DNA of 64,000 nucleotides from Halosimplex amylolyticum (GCF_051414035.1 NZ_JBLKNW010000001.1:1116001-1180000), one strand, 5' to 3'; counted from the first letter of the stretch, positions 16,899-26,265 are shown. Program-made: numbers and translations. The notes: generated from the sequence alone by a model not told the origin.

Positions 16899-19181
16899 TC
16901 AGTCCCATTTGTAACTCACCTGGCTCATGACGTGGCGGCTGGTCAGCTCGGCCGACGCTTCGCTGTAGTCGAACATGTCCTGCATGTTCTCGACCGTCTT
17001 CGCCTTCAGATCGGCCGTCTCGGTGCCGCTCGGGGGTTCGTCCCACTGGCGCGGGTCGAAGTCCTCGTAGGCGCGTTTCACGTCGTCCCACGAGTGGCTC
17101 CCGAGCACCGTCTGGATGACGGGTATCTCCTTGGGGGAGACGTCCTCGACGCGGAACTCCTCGTCGCGGCGCTGCCAGGCGTGGCGGTTGAGCGCGGTGA
17201 TGATCTTGTCCTCGCGGAACCCCTCGACGGCCTCGCCGGGCAGGTTGCCGGCGTAGTCGTCCTCGTCGAACCGGCCGAGGTGCTCGATCTCGAAGACCTT
17301 CATCTTCAGCGGGTCCGGGGCGACGTACTCGCCGCGGTCGTTCTCGATCCGCTCGTCGGTCGACCACGCGTAGACGTGCTCGATGTACTCCTCGACGGTC
17401 TCCTCGTCGACGCGCTTGTCGCGCATCATCGCGTCGAGCACGTCGCCCTCCTGCTGGCCGAAGACGTGGTTTTTCACTGGAACCACGCGCTCCTCGAAGT
17501 CCGCCGCCTCGGCGTTCGAGAACACCGGTGCCGTCGAGAGGTCCTCGGCCATCGCGTTGAGGATGTCGCGCGGCATCACGACGTGTTCGACCGACAGGTC
17601 GCCGTGGTGGCGGTCCTGCTCGGTGTGGAAGAGATCGGCGATCACGTCTCGGGTGAACGTCACCGGGATGCCGTGGCTCCCGTCGGAGCCGCCGTCGGTG
17701 AACTCGAAGTCGTCGGCGTCGATCCGCTCGTCGCCCTCCTGGAGGTAGCCCCGGTCGAACAGCAGGGCCTTGTCCACGAGGTCGTGGCCGTTGGGCAGGT
17801 CGCTCACGTCGAGGCGCGTCACGACCGCGTAGAGGGCGGCCGCTTCGAGCGCGTGGGGTGCCAGCTCCTTCGCGTTGACCTCGTCGTTCTCGTCGCGGAC
17901 GTGGACCGTCAGCGGCTCCTGGATCCACTCCTCCAGTTCGCCCCAGGAGTCGGCGTCCCACACCTCCGTCTCGTCTGTCAGCTCCCGGCGGAGCAGTTCG
18001 GTCTCCAGCGAGAGGTTGGTGAGGTAGGTGAACTCGTGTTTGTCGAGTCGGCGCTTGAGCGCCTTCAGCGGGTCCTGGCCCTCGCGGTCGGCGTGCTGGT
18101 TGAGCTGCGCTTCGAGGTCGGGGTTGGAGATGATGATCAGCTGCGTGTCGATGTCCATCCCGATGCCCTTGTCCAGCTTGACGGACCTCTCGTCGGGGAC
18201 GTTCAGCAGCTTCTGGAGCAGGTCGGCGTGCTGGGCGGCGTCCTCGACGACGGTGAGGAGGCCGTTGCCCTGCGAGAGCACGCCGTCGAAGCTGAACGCC
18301 TGCGGGTTCTTGCGTCCCCGCGAATCGAGCTCCTGGAGCATCCCGCGCATCCACGAGCCGACCAGCCGCTCTTTGGGCGGGCCGTCGTCCTCGGAGTGGA
18401 GGACGCCGATGCCCTGGCCAACGTCGACGACGTAGTTCTTGACGCGCAGGTGCTGCGGATCCGTGATCGCCGAGAACAGCTCCTCGACGCCCTCGCGGCG
18501 GTAGTTCTCTTCGAGGTACTCGTAGGCCTCACGGCAGAACGGGTCGAGTCGGCCCTCGACGCGGACCGGGATGTGGTCGTCGAGGTTCTCGTTGAGGCGG
18601 GCGACCAGATCCTCGCGCACGTCTTCGGGGAAGACCGTGAGCGGATGGGACTGGACGGGGCTCTCGTACCAGTCGTCCTCGTCGGCGACCGGTTCGTCGG
18701 CGTAGGTGAGGCCGGCGCCGCCGCTGCCGGCGCCGGCGACGTTCCACTCGACGGTGTAGCGGCGGCCCTCGTCGGTCTTGGAGTACTCGCGCAGCCCGTT
18801 GATGAGACAGCGCTTGAGCTCCGATTTCCCGGTCGCCGTGGGACCGTCGAGCCAGACGATCTTCTCGTCTTTGCCGCGGCCGGCGGCGATCGACCGCAGG
18901 TCGTCGACGAAGGCGTTGAGCACCTCGGTGTTGCCGAGGATGGCGTGCTCGCCGTCGTTGTGCGGGTCGTCGAAGAAGCGGTAGCGCTCCTTCTGGTCGC
19001 CCTCCTCGATGACCGTGCGGGTCCCCGCGGCCTCGATGGCGCTGAGCAGGTACTTCGAGGCGTGGGCGGCCAGCGCGGGTTCGTCGAGGACGAGGTCGAC
19101 GTACTCGGCGAGGCTCCGCGGCGCCTCGTAGGTGCGGTCGAGCGATCGGTCGGCCTCGCCGATGAAGTCGTGACCGCTCAT
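16899..19181 (-). CDS. prkA: PrkA-type serine kinase / AAA+ protein, second paralogue
   Basis: 760 residues starting at the ATG 19179-19181, one base after the stop of the first prkA gene. An upstream in-frame start would overlap that gene by 34 nt. It has a P-loop 'GPTATGKS' at 113-120, a Walker B-like 'LIIISNPD' and a C-terminal PrkA-type domain. Bacterial genomes usually have one PrkA/YeaG; the paired, diverged copies here suggest a heteromeric assembly. It probably acts in the cytoplasm with YeaH and SpoVR under stress. Whether it phosphorylates protein or acts as an AAA+ protease-like machine, as reported for Bacillus PrkA, is not decided by sequence. Confidence 0.92.
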   Translation of the reverse strand: MSGHDFIGEADRSLDRTYEAPRSLAEYVDLVLDEPALAAHASKYLLSAIEAAGTRTVIEEGDQKERYRFFDDPHNDGEHAILGNTEVLNAFVDDLRSIAAGRGKDEKIVWLDGPTATGKSELKRCLINGLREYSKTDEGRRYTVEWNVAGAGSGGAGLTYADEPVADEDDWYESPVQSHPLTVFPEDVREDLVARLNENLDDHIPVRVEGRLDPFCREAYEYLEENYRREGVEELFSAITDPQHLRVKNYVVDVGQGIGVLHSEDDGPPKERLVGSWMRGMLQELDSRGRKNPQAFSFDGVLSQGNGLLTVVEDAAQHADLLQKLLNVPDERSVKLDKGIGMDIDTQLIIISNPDLEAQLNQHADREGQDPLKALKRRLDKHEFTYLTNLSLETELLRRELTDETEVWDADSWGELEEWIQEPLTVHVRDENDEVNAKELAPHALEAAALYAVVTRLDVSDLPNGHDLVDKALLFDRGYLQEGDERIDADDFEFTDGGSDGSHGIPVTFTRDVIADLFHTEQDRHHGDLSVEHVVMPRDILNAMAEDLSTAPVFSNAEAADFEERVVPVKNHVFGQQEGDVLDAMMRDKRVDEETVEEYIEHVYAWSTDERIENDRGEYVAPDPLKMKVFEIEHLGRFDEDDYAGNLPGEAVEGFREDKIITALNRHAWQRRDEEFRVEDVSPKEIPVIQTVLGSHSWDDVKRAYEDFDPRQWDEPPSGTETADLKAKTVENMQDMFDYSEASAELTSRHVMSQVSYKWD

Positions 19182-19182
19182 A

Positions 19183-21249
19183 TCAGTCTTCCATCTCGCT
19201 CTTTGCGACCTCCGCACCGGCGAACTCTAGCACCTCCCGCGCCCCCTCTTCGGAGTAGCCCTGCTCGATGAGCGCGTCGATCCACTGGTTGCGCTCGTCG
19301 TCGTCCATCTCGCCGCTCGACACCAGCGCCGAGAAGTTGATGTTGTGCTTCTTGTCCTCCCAGAGCTTGCGTTCGAGGGCGCGGCGCAGGCGGTCGTTGT
19401 CCTGCGGGTTGAACGTGTCCCCTTCGCGGGCGCGCCGGCTGACCCAGTTCGACACTTCCTGGCGGAAGTCGTCCTTGCGGTCCTCGGGCAGGTCGAGTTT
19501 CTCCTCGACGCTGCGGAGGAACTGCTCGTCCGGTTCCTGCTCGCGGCCCGTGATCTCGTCCTCGACGGTGTCGTCGTCGATGTACGCCATCACGTGGTCC
19601 ATGTACTTCTCGCCCTGGCGCTGGATCTCGTCGACGTCGTAGGCCAGCGCGTGACGCACGTCCTCGATGGCCCGCTCCTTGTACTCCTCGCGGACGAGTT
19701 CGAGGTAGCGGTGGTAGGTCTCGAACCGGTCTTCGGGGATGGAGCCGTGGTTCTCGATGTTGGCTTCGAGGTGGTTGAACGTCGTCAGCGGCGAGAGGAA
19801 GTCGCGCGAGCGGTGCATCGAGTCCATGATCGCCTCGGCGATCTCGTCGCCGATGAACCGCGGGGAGACGCCCTCCATGCCCTCGCCGATCTCGGCCTTC
19901 TCGGCGGCCTCGTCGCGGAGCTTCTTCACGTCGATGTCCTCGGCCTCGTCGATCTCGCCGTTGTAGGCCTTGGCCTTCTGGACGAGCGTGACGTTGCCGG
20001 TGTCGGGCTCCTCGATGCGGGTGAGGACGCCGAACAGGCCCGCCATCTCCAGGGTGTGGGGCTCGACGATGATGTCGGGGAGGTCGGCGTTGTTCAGCAT
20101 CTTCCGGTAGATCTTCGCCTCCTCCTCGTACTGCAGGACGTAGGGGAAGTCGATCCGCTTCGTCCGGTCGTTGAACGCCTCCATCTTCTCGTCGCCCTTC
20201 TTGTCCTTGTACTCGGGCATGTTCGTCCGCCCGACGATCACCTGGTCGATGTCGATCCGGGGGTTGTTCTTGGGCTTGATCGTCTGTTCCTGCGTGGCGT
20301 GCAGGAAGTCGTAGAGGAACTCGCGCTGGAGCTTCAGCAGCTCCTCGCCGGAGAATATCCCCCGGTTGGCGTTACAGAACGCCCCCGAGTAGTCGAACGC
20401 CCGCGGGTCGCTTTCGCCGTAGACGGCGATCTTCGAGTAGTTGACGTCCCCCGTGAGTTCGGTCTCGTCCTGGTTTTTCTTGTCTTTGGGCTCGAACGTC
20501 TCGATGGCCTGTCGCATGTTCTCGTCGGCGACGAGGCGGACGATCTCGACGTGATTCTCCAGCACCTGCTGGAGGTCGTCGTCGTAGTGGGCGAGCAGGC
20601 GGTCCATGTAGAACTCGCTGGCCGGGTCCAGGGCCTGCTCGTTGCGGATGGTGTAGGGCGCGTCGAGCTCCTCGTTGATGTCCTCGATGACCCGGTCGCG
20701 CTGGTCCTGCGGGAGCAAGACCATGGGGTCCTGGTTCATCGGGGAGCGGACGGTGTCGTCGGAGGGGTCCTGGTCCGGGATGACGTCGCAGAGGTTCGTC
20801 CACCGGAAGGTGTACATCCGGCCCTCGTTCGAGCGGGTGTAGTCCTCGTAGTAGCGCCGGACCTGGCGGTCGAAGTCGGACTTCCCCGACCCGACCGGGC
20901 CGAGGAGGAGCTTGATGCGTTTCTGCGGGCCGAGCCCGCGAGCGCCGGATTTCACCTTGTTGACGAACTCGTGGATCGACTCGTGGACGATCCGTCCGTA
21001 GAAGGTGTTCTCACCGTCGTTCAGTGGGTCTTCCGAGGCGAGTTTGTACTCGACGACGCCGGCGTCCTCGTCGTACTCGGTGCCGTAGTAGTCGAACATG
21101 TCGGCAACGCGCTGGTGGGCGTTGCGGGCGATCGTGGGCTCGTCGTAGAGCTGATCGAGGTACGCCGAGAACGACCGATGCTCTCGGAGGTCCGCAGGGA
21201 TCGTGTCTCTGTACTCTCGACTCAGCTCTTCGAGGGTTTCCTGTGTCAT
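19183..21249 (-). CDS. prkA: PrkA-type serine kinase / AAA+ protein, first paralogue
   Basis: 688 residues, close to the usual PrkA/YeaG length of 630-650. The P-loop 'GPVGSGKS' is at 117-124; the segment 'GRTNMPEYKDKK' and the C-terminal kinase-like domain are typical of PrkA. It is the first gene of the minus-strand operon prkA-prkA-yeaH-spoVR, and the gap to the next gene is a single base. The region upstream of its start (21250 on) contains no other minus-strand gene, so the operon promoter must lie there. Confidence 0.95.
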   Translation of the reverse strand: MTQETLEELSREYRDTIPADLREHRSFSAYLDQLYDEPTIARNAHQRVADMFDYYGTEYDEDAGVVEYKLASEDPLNDGENTFYGRIVHESIHEFVNKVKSGARGLGPQKRIKLLLGPVGSGKSDFDRQVRRYYEDYTRSNEGRMYTFRWTNLCDVIPDQDPSDDTVRSPMNQDPMVLLPQDQRDRVIEDINEELDAPYTIRNEQALDPASEFYMDRLLAHYDDDLQQVLENHVEIVRLVADENMRQAIETFEPKDKKNQDETELTGDVNYSKIAVYGESDPRAFDYSGAFCNANRGIFSGEELLKLQREFLYDFLHATQEQTIKPKNNPRIDIDQVIVGRTNMPEYKDKKGDEKMEAFNDRTKRIDFPYVLQYEEEAKIYRKMLNNADLPDIIVEPHTLEMAGLFGVLTRIEEPDTGNVTLVQKAKAYNGEIDEAEDIDVKKLRDEAAEKAEIGEGMEGVSPRFIGDEIAEAIMDSMHRSRDFLSPLTTFNHLEANIENHGSIPEDRFETYHRYLELVREEYKERAIEDVRHALAYDVDEIQRQGEKYMDHVMAYIDDDTVEDEITGREQEPDEQFLRSVEEKLDLPEDRKDDFRQEVSNWVSRRAREGDTFNPQDNDRLRRALERKLWEDKKHNINFSALVSSGEMDDDERNQWIDALIEQGYSEEGAREVLEFAGAEVAKSEMED

Positions 21250-21946
21250 GCTATCACGGACAGTTCACGTCGAACTGTGGTGCCGCCAGCGCGCTTCGGC
21301 TGACGGACGCGACCGGCGAGCGGCCGCGGTTTCGTGTCTCGGTGCGTCGCCCCCGGGACCGTCCGCCCGGCACCTCGTCGTCGCTGACAACAGGGGACCG
21401 CCGGAACCGCCGGGGCGAGTGTTCGAATGGCATGTGTGAACACGCAACTTCCGGGAATCGCGCGGGCGACCCTCGGACAGTAGCGACAGCGTACCGTGGA
21501 GCAACCACCGATACTATTTATCATATGAGGTCTGGTCACTGATAAGCCTTTCCGCGGTACGGGCACTCACGGCTGTTTATTTCGAAATTTTCTTGTCGAA
21601 AATAGTTGTAGGGAGAGAGATTCGTGTGGATCGTCCACACGGGGGCGCCGCTTGCTATATAAACGTCCGCCGATTCGCGGGCGTCCAGCCCGTCTCGCCG
21701 GCGCTTTCCCGTGTGGGTTGTTGTCGATTACCAACGTGACGTCGTGCGAGAGCCGGTCAATGCCTCGGTGCGCGAAAGCCCCGGCCGGTTCGACGGCCCC
21801 GTCTGCACCGAGTGCCATCTGCACCAAGTCGCGTCGGTGGCGAGTACCGTCTGCATCGAGCCCCTCTGCGCCGGCCCGTCCCGGACACCGATCCCCGTCG
21901 GACGCCGACCGCGGCACTCTTGGCCTGGGGACGTCCACTTACGGGT
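21250..21946. other. 697-bp gene-free region between the prkA operon and the 21947 gene
   Basis: No frame here has convincing coding character. A 123-codon minus-strand frame (21567-21938) is Arg/Gly/Pro-rich and looks like antisense noise. Notable contents are an AT-rich TATA-like stretch at about 21509-21530, a second good TATA box on the plus strand at 21653-21661 (CTATATAAA), and short imperfect repeats of a CTGCA(C/T)CGAG type at about 21803-21870. The TATA at 21653 would give either a leader of roughly 265 nt for the 21947 gene or an unannotated small RNA. Confidence 0.5.
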
Positions 21947-22330
21947 ATGGCATTCGAGGGGCTCGACGACGACTGGGTGGTCTGGTCGGAGGAGCGCCAC
22001 AAGGCCGTCCTGGCGTACCGGCCCGACGTGTTCGACAGCGACGCGTTTCCGGCGCCCTGTCTCCCCACCGTCTACCTCACCAAGGGCCGGCGGCGACGCC
22101 ACCCGGGCGACCAGACCCGGCCCGACGACCCGTGGTTCGTGACGCTCTACCTGGAACCGGAGGTCAATCGCCCGGAGGACCGGTACGACTCCCGCGAAGA
22201 GGCGCAGGCGGGTGCCGTCGAACTGGCAGGCCGCTTCGCCGCCGGCGACGTCGACTACCGCTCGCTCTACCAGGTCCCGCGCGAGGCGTACTTCGAGAAA
22301 CTCGACGAGCTCACCGGCCGCGGGGAGTGA
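21947..22330 (+). CDS. Conserved haloarchaeal small protein (DUF5820-like)
   Basis: 127 residues from the ATG at 21947; the open frame upstream is Arg/Pro-rich and unlike the rest. The protein begins 'MAFEGLDDDWVVWSEE' and has 'RPDVFDSDAFPAPCLPTVYL', which I associate with a haloarchaeal family of unknown function, probably DUF5820. There are no signal or membrane segments and no recognisable catalytic motif. It is followed after 105 nt by the UPF0179 gene on the same strand. Confidence 0.7.
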   Translation: MAFEGLDDDWVVWSEERHKAVLAYRPDVFDSDAFPAPCLPTVYLTKGRRRRHPGDQTRPDDPWFVTLYLEPEVNRPEDRYDSREEAQAGAVELAGRFAAGDVDYRSLYQVPREAYFEKLDELTGRGE

Positions 22331-22435
22331 GCCGAACCCTATCGCCGTTGGGGACGAGAGATTCTCGTGGTCCTCGGTTTTCTACGCCGCGGCGGAGCCG
22401 GGAAACTTAATCCGCGTCGGCGACAAGTCGCGGAT

Positions 22436-22885
22436 ATGTCGACGCTCACGCTCGTCGGGTCGCGGCTCGCCGAACCCGGCCAGGAGTTCGTCTACCGCGG
22501 CGAGTCGAGCGCCTGCGAGGGCTGCCCGTACCGCGACCAGTGTCTCAATCTCGTCGAGGGCCGCCGCTACCGGGTGGAGTCGCTCCGGGAGAACGGGAGC
22601 ACGCTCGACTGCGCCGTCCACGACGCCGGCGTCGTGGCCGTCGAGGTCGAACCCGCGTCGGTCCGCGCCAACGTCGCCAGTTCGAGCGCGTACGCCGGGA
22701 GCAAGGTGTCGCTCGAAGGCCCCTGTCCGCACACCGACTGCCCGAGCCACGAGTACTGCGAACCCGAGGGCGTCGAGTTCGACGACGAGCGGACCATCCA
22801 GACCGTCGTCGGCGACCCGCCCCACGACTTCTGCGCGCTCGACCGGGACCTGACGACGGTCGTCTTCGAAGCCGACGAAAGCTGA
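22436..22885 (+). CDS. UPF0179 family cysteine-rich protein
   Basis: 149 residues. The start at 22436 is set by a TATA-like AAACTTAA at 22404-22411. The cysteine pattern 'CEGCPYRDQC', 'CPHTDCPSHEYC' and a further Cys near the C-terminus is that of archaeal UPF0179, which suggests metal or Fe-S binding. The family is widespread in euryarchaea and its function is unknown. Confidence 0.88.
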   Translation: MSTLTLVGSRLAEPGQEFVYRGESSACEGCPYRDQCLNLVEGRRYRVESLRENGSTLDCAVHDAGVVAVEVEPASVRANVASSSAYAGSKVSLEGPCPHTDCPSHEYCEPEGVEFDDERTIQTVVGDPPHDFCALDRDLTTVVFEADES

Positions 22886-22941
22886 GTGCGCGGCCGGAGG
22901 GCGGCGTGGCCGGCGTGATCTACGACGGAGACTGCGGCGAT

Positions 22942-23730
22942 TCAGCCCGACAGCGTGCCGACGCGCTCTGCGGTGTAGCCGAACACGTCCTCGTAGCCGT
23001 AGGCCGAGAGCAACACCGGGTGAAAGTCGCTGTCGGCGAGGACGGCCTCGCCGTCGGCGGCGGCGATCTTCTCGCCCGCGAGCACCTCCTCGAAGTTGTC
23101 GACGAACACTTCGTATTCCTCCGCGGCGACCTTCGGCACGGGGTCCCCTAACCTGAAGACGGGCAGGTCGGTCTGGTGCGGCGTCCGCTCGTCGGGCAAC
23201 GCGCCGGTCGCCGCGAGGAACTCTCGGGTGACCTGCCGGGCGTTCCGCGCCGCTTGCTTCGACCCCTGGTACCCGCACTCGACCTCGATAGTGTCGGGCG
23301 CCACCTCGAAGATCCGCCCCTCCGCGTGACCGGTCTCGACCACGGCGTCGACCGACAGTCGGGGACAGACTTCGCGGGCGAGGTCGCGGATCTCGTCGAC
23401 CAGCGCGAACATCCCCTCGTAGGAGTGCGTGGTGTGGAGCGCGAGCGTCAGGCAGTCGCCGACTTCCTCGCCGAGGGCGTGGGCCAGCCTGACTTCGTGG
23501 CTCTGCCCGTCGGCCCGCCCGGGAAACGAGCGGTTCAGGTCCGCCTCGACGTACCGGACGCCGCGTTCGATGGCCTCCTCGTTGGCGAGGACGAGTTTCA
23601 CCGGTTTCGCGACGTCCGGTCGCGTCTCCATGAAGTGCTCGACCGCCTCGACGCCGGCGGGTTCGTCGCCGTGGATCCCGCCGACGACGGCGATCTCTGG
23701 CTCTCCGTCGCCCAGCGTCTCGACTCGCAT
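22942..23730 (-). CDS. Succinylglutamate desuccinylase / aspartoacylase-family zinc hydrolase
   Basis: 262 residues, M14-like zinc carboxypeptidase fold. Zinc ligands are visible in 'GGIHGDEPAG' (His and Glu, residues 17-26) and 'LHTTHSY' (His); the substrate-binding 'ADLNRSFPG' is intact. The family includes aspartoacylase and succinylglutamate desuccinylase, but haloarchaeal members are not characterised, so the amide substrate is open. It is a single gene on the minus strand, tail to tail with UPF0179 and divergent from the archaellin gene. Confidence 0.88.
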   Translation of the reverse strand: MRVETLGDGEPEIAVVGGIHGDEPAGVEAVEHFMETRPDVAKPVKLVLANEEAIERGVRYVEADLNRSFPGRADGQSHEVRLAHALGEEVGDCLTLALHTTHSYEGMFALVDEIRDLAREVCPRLSVDAVVETGHAEGRIFEVAPDTIEVECGYQGSKQAARNARQVTREFLAATGALPDERTPHQTDLPVFRLGDPVPKVAAEEYEVFVDNFEEVLAGEKIAAADGEAVLADSDFHPVLLSAYGYEDVFGYTAERVGTLSG

Positions 23731-23990
23731 CGATCCGTGGTACCGGTTTGGCCCCTATAGATGGACCGCTTTCGCCCGTGACTGGGACGCTCGAGGGCGC
23801 GACCGGCCGTCGACTCCCCGCCCGCTCCCGTCCCGACCGCGACGGACGACGAACGCCGGCGGACTCACCGTTGATAACCGCTCGAACACGTTTATGAGGG
23901 AGTTCTCGAAAGCACGGGTACCAACGAGGGGTTCGCCGGACACGTCGGTCGAGCGGCAGGCGGACCACCGTTTCGGGACGTGACTCACAG

Positions 23991-24632
23991 ATGTTCGAAC
24001 GCAGATCCGACGGCAAGGCACAGGTCGGTATCGGAACGCTCGTCGTCTTCATCGCGATGGTCCTGGTCGCTGCGATCGCGGCCGGTGTCCTGATCAACAC
24101 GGCCGGGTTCCTCCAGACGAAATCTTCGCAGACGGGCCAGGACTCCAGCGATCAGGTGACCGACCGGATAGACATCGCGCCGAAGTCGGGCGCGGTCGGG
24201 ATGGTCGACGGCAAGGAGGTCATCGGACGCGTGAACGTCACCGTCCATGCGAACCCGGGCGCGGGGAACGTCGACCTCCGCAACGTCACCGTCCAGTGGC
24301 TCGATCCGAGCGGCGTCTACCACGTCACTCACTACCGGGTCGACGCGGGCGACGCCGACTTCGCGGCGACGGCGCTGAAGGACGCGGACGACTCGCTCCC
24401 GGTTCTCAACGACCCGGACGACAGGTTCATCCTGACGTTCGACACCGGAGGGGATCCGACGAACGTGACGATGGCGACGAGCGACGGCACGGTCAACGTC
24501 GACGAGACCGACGAACCGCTCGGAGAGGGCAGCACCGTCCGGATCAAACTGTCGACGAAGTCCGGCGCGACTACCCAGACCACCGTCACCGTCCCGGAGA
24601 CCCTGAGCGGGTACGAGGCCGTGCAGCTCTGA
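23991..24632 (+). CDS. Archaellin (archaeal flagellin)
   Basis: 213 residues. A class III signal peptide, short basic leader 'MFERRSDGKA' followed by 'QVGIGTLVVFIAMVLVAAIA', is diagnostic; a prepilin-type peptidase (PibD/ArlK) probably cuts just before Gln11. The hydrophobic segment forms the filament core and the remaining 170 residues the Thr/Val/Asp-rich outer domain. Several N-x-T/S sequons (for example in 'VNVTVHAN', 'LRNVTVQ', 'TNVTMAT') fit N-glycosylation of archaella. No arl/che genes are nearby, so it is an isolated archaellin locus. AT-rich 'CGTTTATGA' near 23888 suggests a leader of about 75 nt. Confidence 0.93.
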   Translation: MFERRSDGKAQVGIGTLVVFIAMVLVAAIAAGVLINTAGFLQTKSSQTGQDSSDQVTDRIDIAPKSGAVGMVDGKEVIGRVNVTVHANPGAGNVDLRNVTVQWLDPSGVYHVTHYRVDAGDADFAATALKDADDSLPVLNDPDDRFILTFDTGGDPTNVTMATSDGTVNVDETDEPLGEGSTVRIKLSTKSGATTQTTVTVPETLSGYEAVQL

Positions 24633-24660
24633 CCTGGCCCGGTTCTCCGTTCGACGGCCG

Positions 24661-25158
24661 TCAATGTTCCAGCGACTCGGCGTACGCGAAGTCCCGATCG
24701 TCGGCGACCGGTCGTTCGCCGTCCAGCGGGATCTGCCACCCCCGCAGGACCGACGGGTCGTCGAGCGCGTCGGCCAGCGTCGCCCTGACCTCCCGGAGGT
24801 CGACGCCGTAGTAGTCCTCGGGGACGCCCTGGAGGTACTGCAGCGCCGTGCGAAAGAGCGAGCGCATCCCGTCGTCGTTCTCGAAGTCGAAGTGCTTGTA
24901 CGCGCCGGCGGCGACCTGCACCATCCCGTGGAGGAACTTGCTCTCGGTCGACCCGCGGCCGTAGTTGTACCACTCGTCCTCGAAGCAGTCGTGTGATTCG
25001 TGGAACTCGCCGGCGTTGAAGAGGGCGACGCCGTGGACGACCGCGCGCCGGAGCGTCCCGTGTTCCCACCCGTTGGACGCGCCGCGGTCGGCCCGCCAGC
25101 CGGCGGGATCACCGGTGGTTGGCGGCCCGACGTCGTAGTCCCGGGTGTGTTCGTCCAT
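24661..25158 (-). CDS. DUF309 family protein
   Basis: 165 residues. The motif 'ALFNAGEFHESHDCFEDEW' followed by 'FLHGMVQVAAGAYKH' is the DUF309 signature, a helical domain of unknown function found in bacteria and archaea. A GTG one codon upstream (25159-25161) is an alternative start. It is transcribed toward the archaellin gene, with 28 bp between their ends. Confidence 0.88.
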   Translation of the reverse strand: MDEHTRDYDVGPPTTGDPAGWRADRGASNGWEHGTLRRAVVHGVALFNAGEFHESHDCFEDEWYNYGRGSTESKFLHGMVQVAAGAYKHFDFENDDGMRSLFRTALQYLQGVPEDYYGVDLREVRATLADALDDPSVLRGWQIPLDGERPVADDRDFAYAESLEH

Positions 25159-25322
25159 CACTCACCTCTCCGGGCGCCCGACGTGTAATCCCGTCGGTGC
25201 GACCGGCAGTCGGCCCGTCCGTGCAACTGTCCGTCGGCCCGACGGTGGGTCAGGCAACGCGAGCGCGGTCCCGGGAGCGCGGTTCCGCGGTTGTTAACAC
25301 AGCCGCCGTCCACACGTGAGCC

Positions 25323-25730
25323 ATGGACGCAGCGTTCGAACACGAAGTCGACGTCCGCTACCGGGATTTCGACACGTTCGGTCACGTCAACAACGTCGTG
25401 TACGGGACCTACTGCGAGCAGGCCCGCGTCGCGTACATCGAGGAGGTACTCGGTGTGGACGACATCGACGAGTTCTCCGCCGTCGTCGTCTCGCTGAACG
25501 TCGACTTCCGGTCGTCGGTGACCGAGCCGTCCACCGTCGACGTGGGAATCGAGGTGACCAGCCTCGGCGAGTCGAGTTTCACGATGGCCTACGAACTCCG
25601 ACAGGACGGGGCTCTCGTCGCCGAGGCCGAGACGACGCAAGTGTTCGTCGACCCCGAGACGCGCGAATCGCGACCGATCCCGCCCGAACTGCGCGAGCGC
25701 ATCCACGACTTCGAAGACCTGGACGGGTGA
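25323..25730 (+). CDS. Acyl-CoA thioesterase (hotdog fold, YbgC/FadM-like)
   Basis: 135 residues, typical for 4-hydroxybenzoyl-CoA/YbgC-type thioesterases. 'VRYRDFDTFGHVNNVVY' contains the catalytic Asp and the His/Asn pattern of the family. It hydrolyses acyl-CoA to free acid and CoA; the chain specificity is unknown. A TATA-like TTGTTAAC at 25291-25298 indicates a leaderless transcript. The final codons and stop form the first unit of the tandem repeat at 25721-25850. Confidence 0.9.
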   Translation: MDAAFEHEVDVRYRDFDTFGHVNNVVYGTYCEQARVAYIEEVLGVDDIDEFSAVVVSLNVDFRSSVTEPSTVDVGIEVTSLGESSFTMAYELRQDGALVAEAETTQVFVDPETRESRPIPPELRERIHDFEDLDG

Positions 25731-25850
25731 GGTCGATTGCCGAAATCTGGACGGGTGAGGTCGATTGCCGAAATCTGGACGGGTGAGGTCGACTGCCGAT
25801 CTTTGGGCGGGTGAGATCGGTTGCCGAGACCTAGACGGGTGAGGTCACGG
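25721..25850. repeat. 28-bp tandem repeat, 4.6 copies, starting inside the thioesterase stop region
   Basis: Units start at 25721, 25749, 25777, 25805 and a partial at 25833, each beginning GGACGGGTGAGGTCG or a close variant. The first two are identical; the third and fourth have drifted. The first unit contains the last codons and TGA stop of the thioesterase gene, so the array grew out of the 3' end of the gene. It fills nearly the whole gap to the convergent 25861 gene. It is not a CRISPR: there are no spacers. Confidence 0.93.
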
Positions 25851-25860
25851 GGCGGCGGTC

Positions 25861-26265
25861 TCAAACGGTGTCGTCGGGGTCGTAGGCCTCGGCCATCCGC
25901 GCGGCCTCGGTGGCGTACCGCTCACGCTCCTCGGGGTCGGTGACGGCGCCGAGATTGTTCGGCGAGACGTCCACCGCGGCGGTCGTCTCCCGGACGTCGT
26001 TCGTGAAACTCGTCAGTGCGCGCTCTTTCCGGAAGTAACGCTCCCCGTCGGGCGTCGCGTACACGAGGATGATGATGTTCTGCTCGTCGTCGGAGTACGT
26101 GCGTTCGACGAGCCAGACCTGCACCGTTTCGTCGGCGTCGGCAGTCTCGCCGGCCTCGGCAGTCTCGTCGGTTCCATCGGTCTCGTCGGCCTGGTCGCTC
26201 TCGTCAACCGAGTCGAGTCCGTCCGTCTCCGCCTGTGAGGGGGGTTCGTCCGCGTCGCTATCCAT
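25861..26265 (-). CDS. Conserved haloarchaeal protein of unknown function
   Basis: 134 residues. Residues 1-47 are an acidic, Thr/Glu/Asp-rich disordered segment. The following 85 residues form a compact domain ('VWLVERTYSDDEQNIIILVY', 'ERYFRKERALTSF') that I believe is conserved in haloarchaea. No membrane segment, cysteine or catalytic motif is seen. It converges with the thioesterase gene across the tandem repeat array. Confidence 0.75.
   Translation of the reverse strand: MDSDADEPPSQAETDGLDSVDESDQADETDGTDETAEAGETADADETVQVWLVERTYSDDEQNIIILVYATPDGERYFRKERALTSFTNDVRETTAAVDVSPNNLGAVTDPEERERYATEAARMAEAYDPDDTV

Noticed and set aside
16899..21249. The two prkA genes as one frameshifted gene
   Set aside because: Each has its own complete N-terminus, P-loop and C-terminal domain, so they are paralogues, not halves.
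21567..21938. 123-codon minus-strand frame as a gene
   Set aside because: Arg/Gly/Pro-rich composition, no domain and no promoter or ribosome site; typical of noise in GC-rich DNA.
25721..25850. Possible CRISPR array
   Set aside because: Units are directly adjacent with no spacers, unit length 28 bp, and no cas genes are present.
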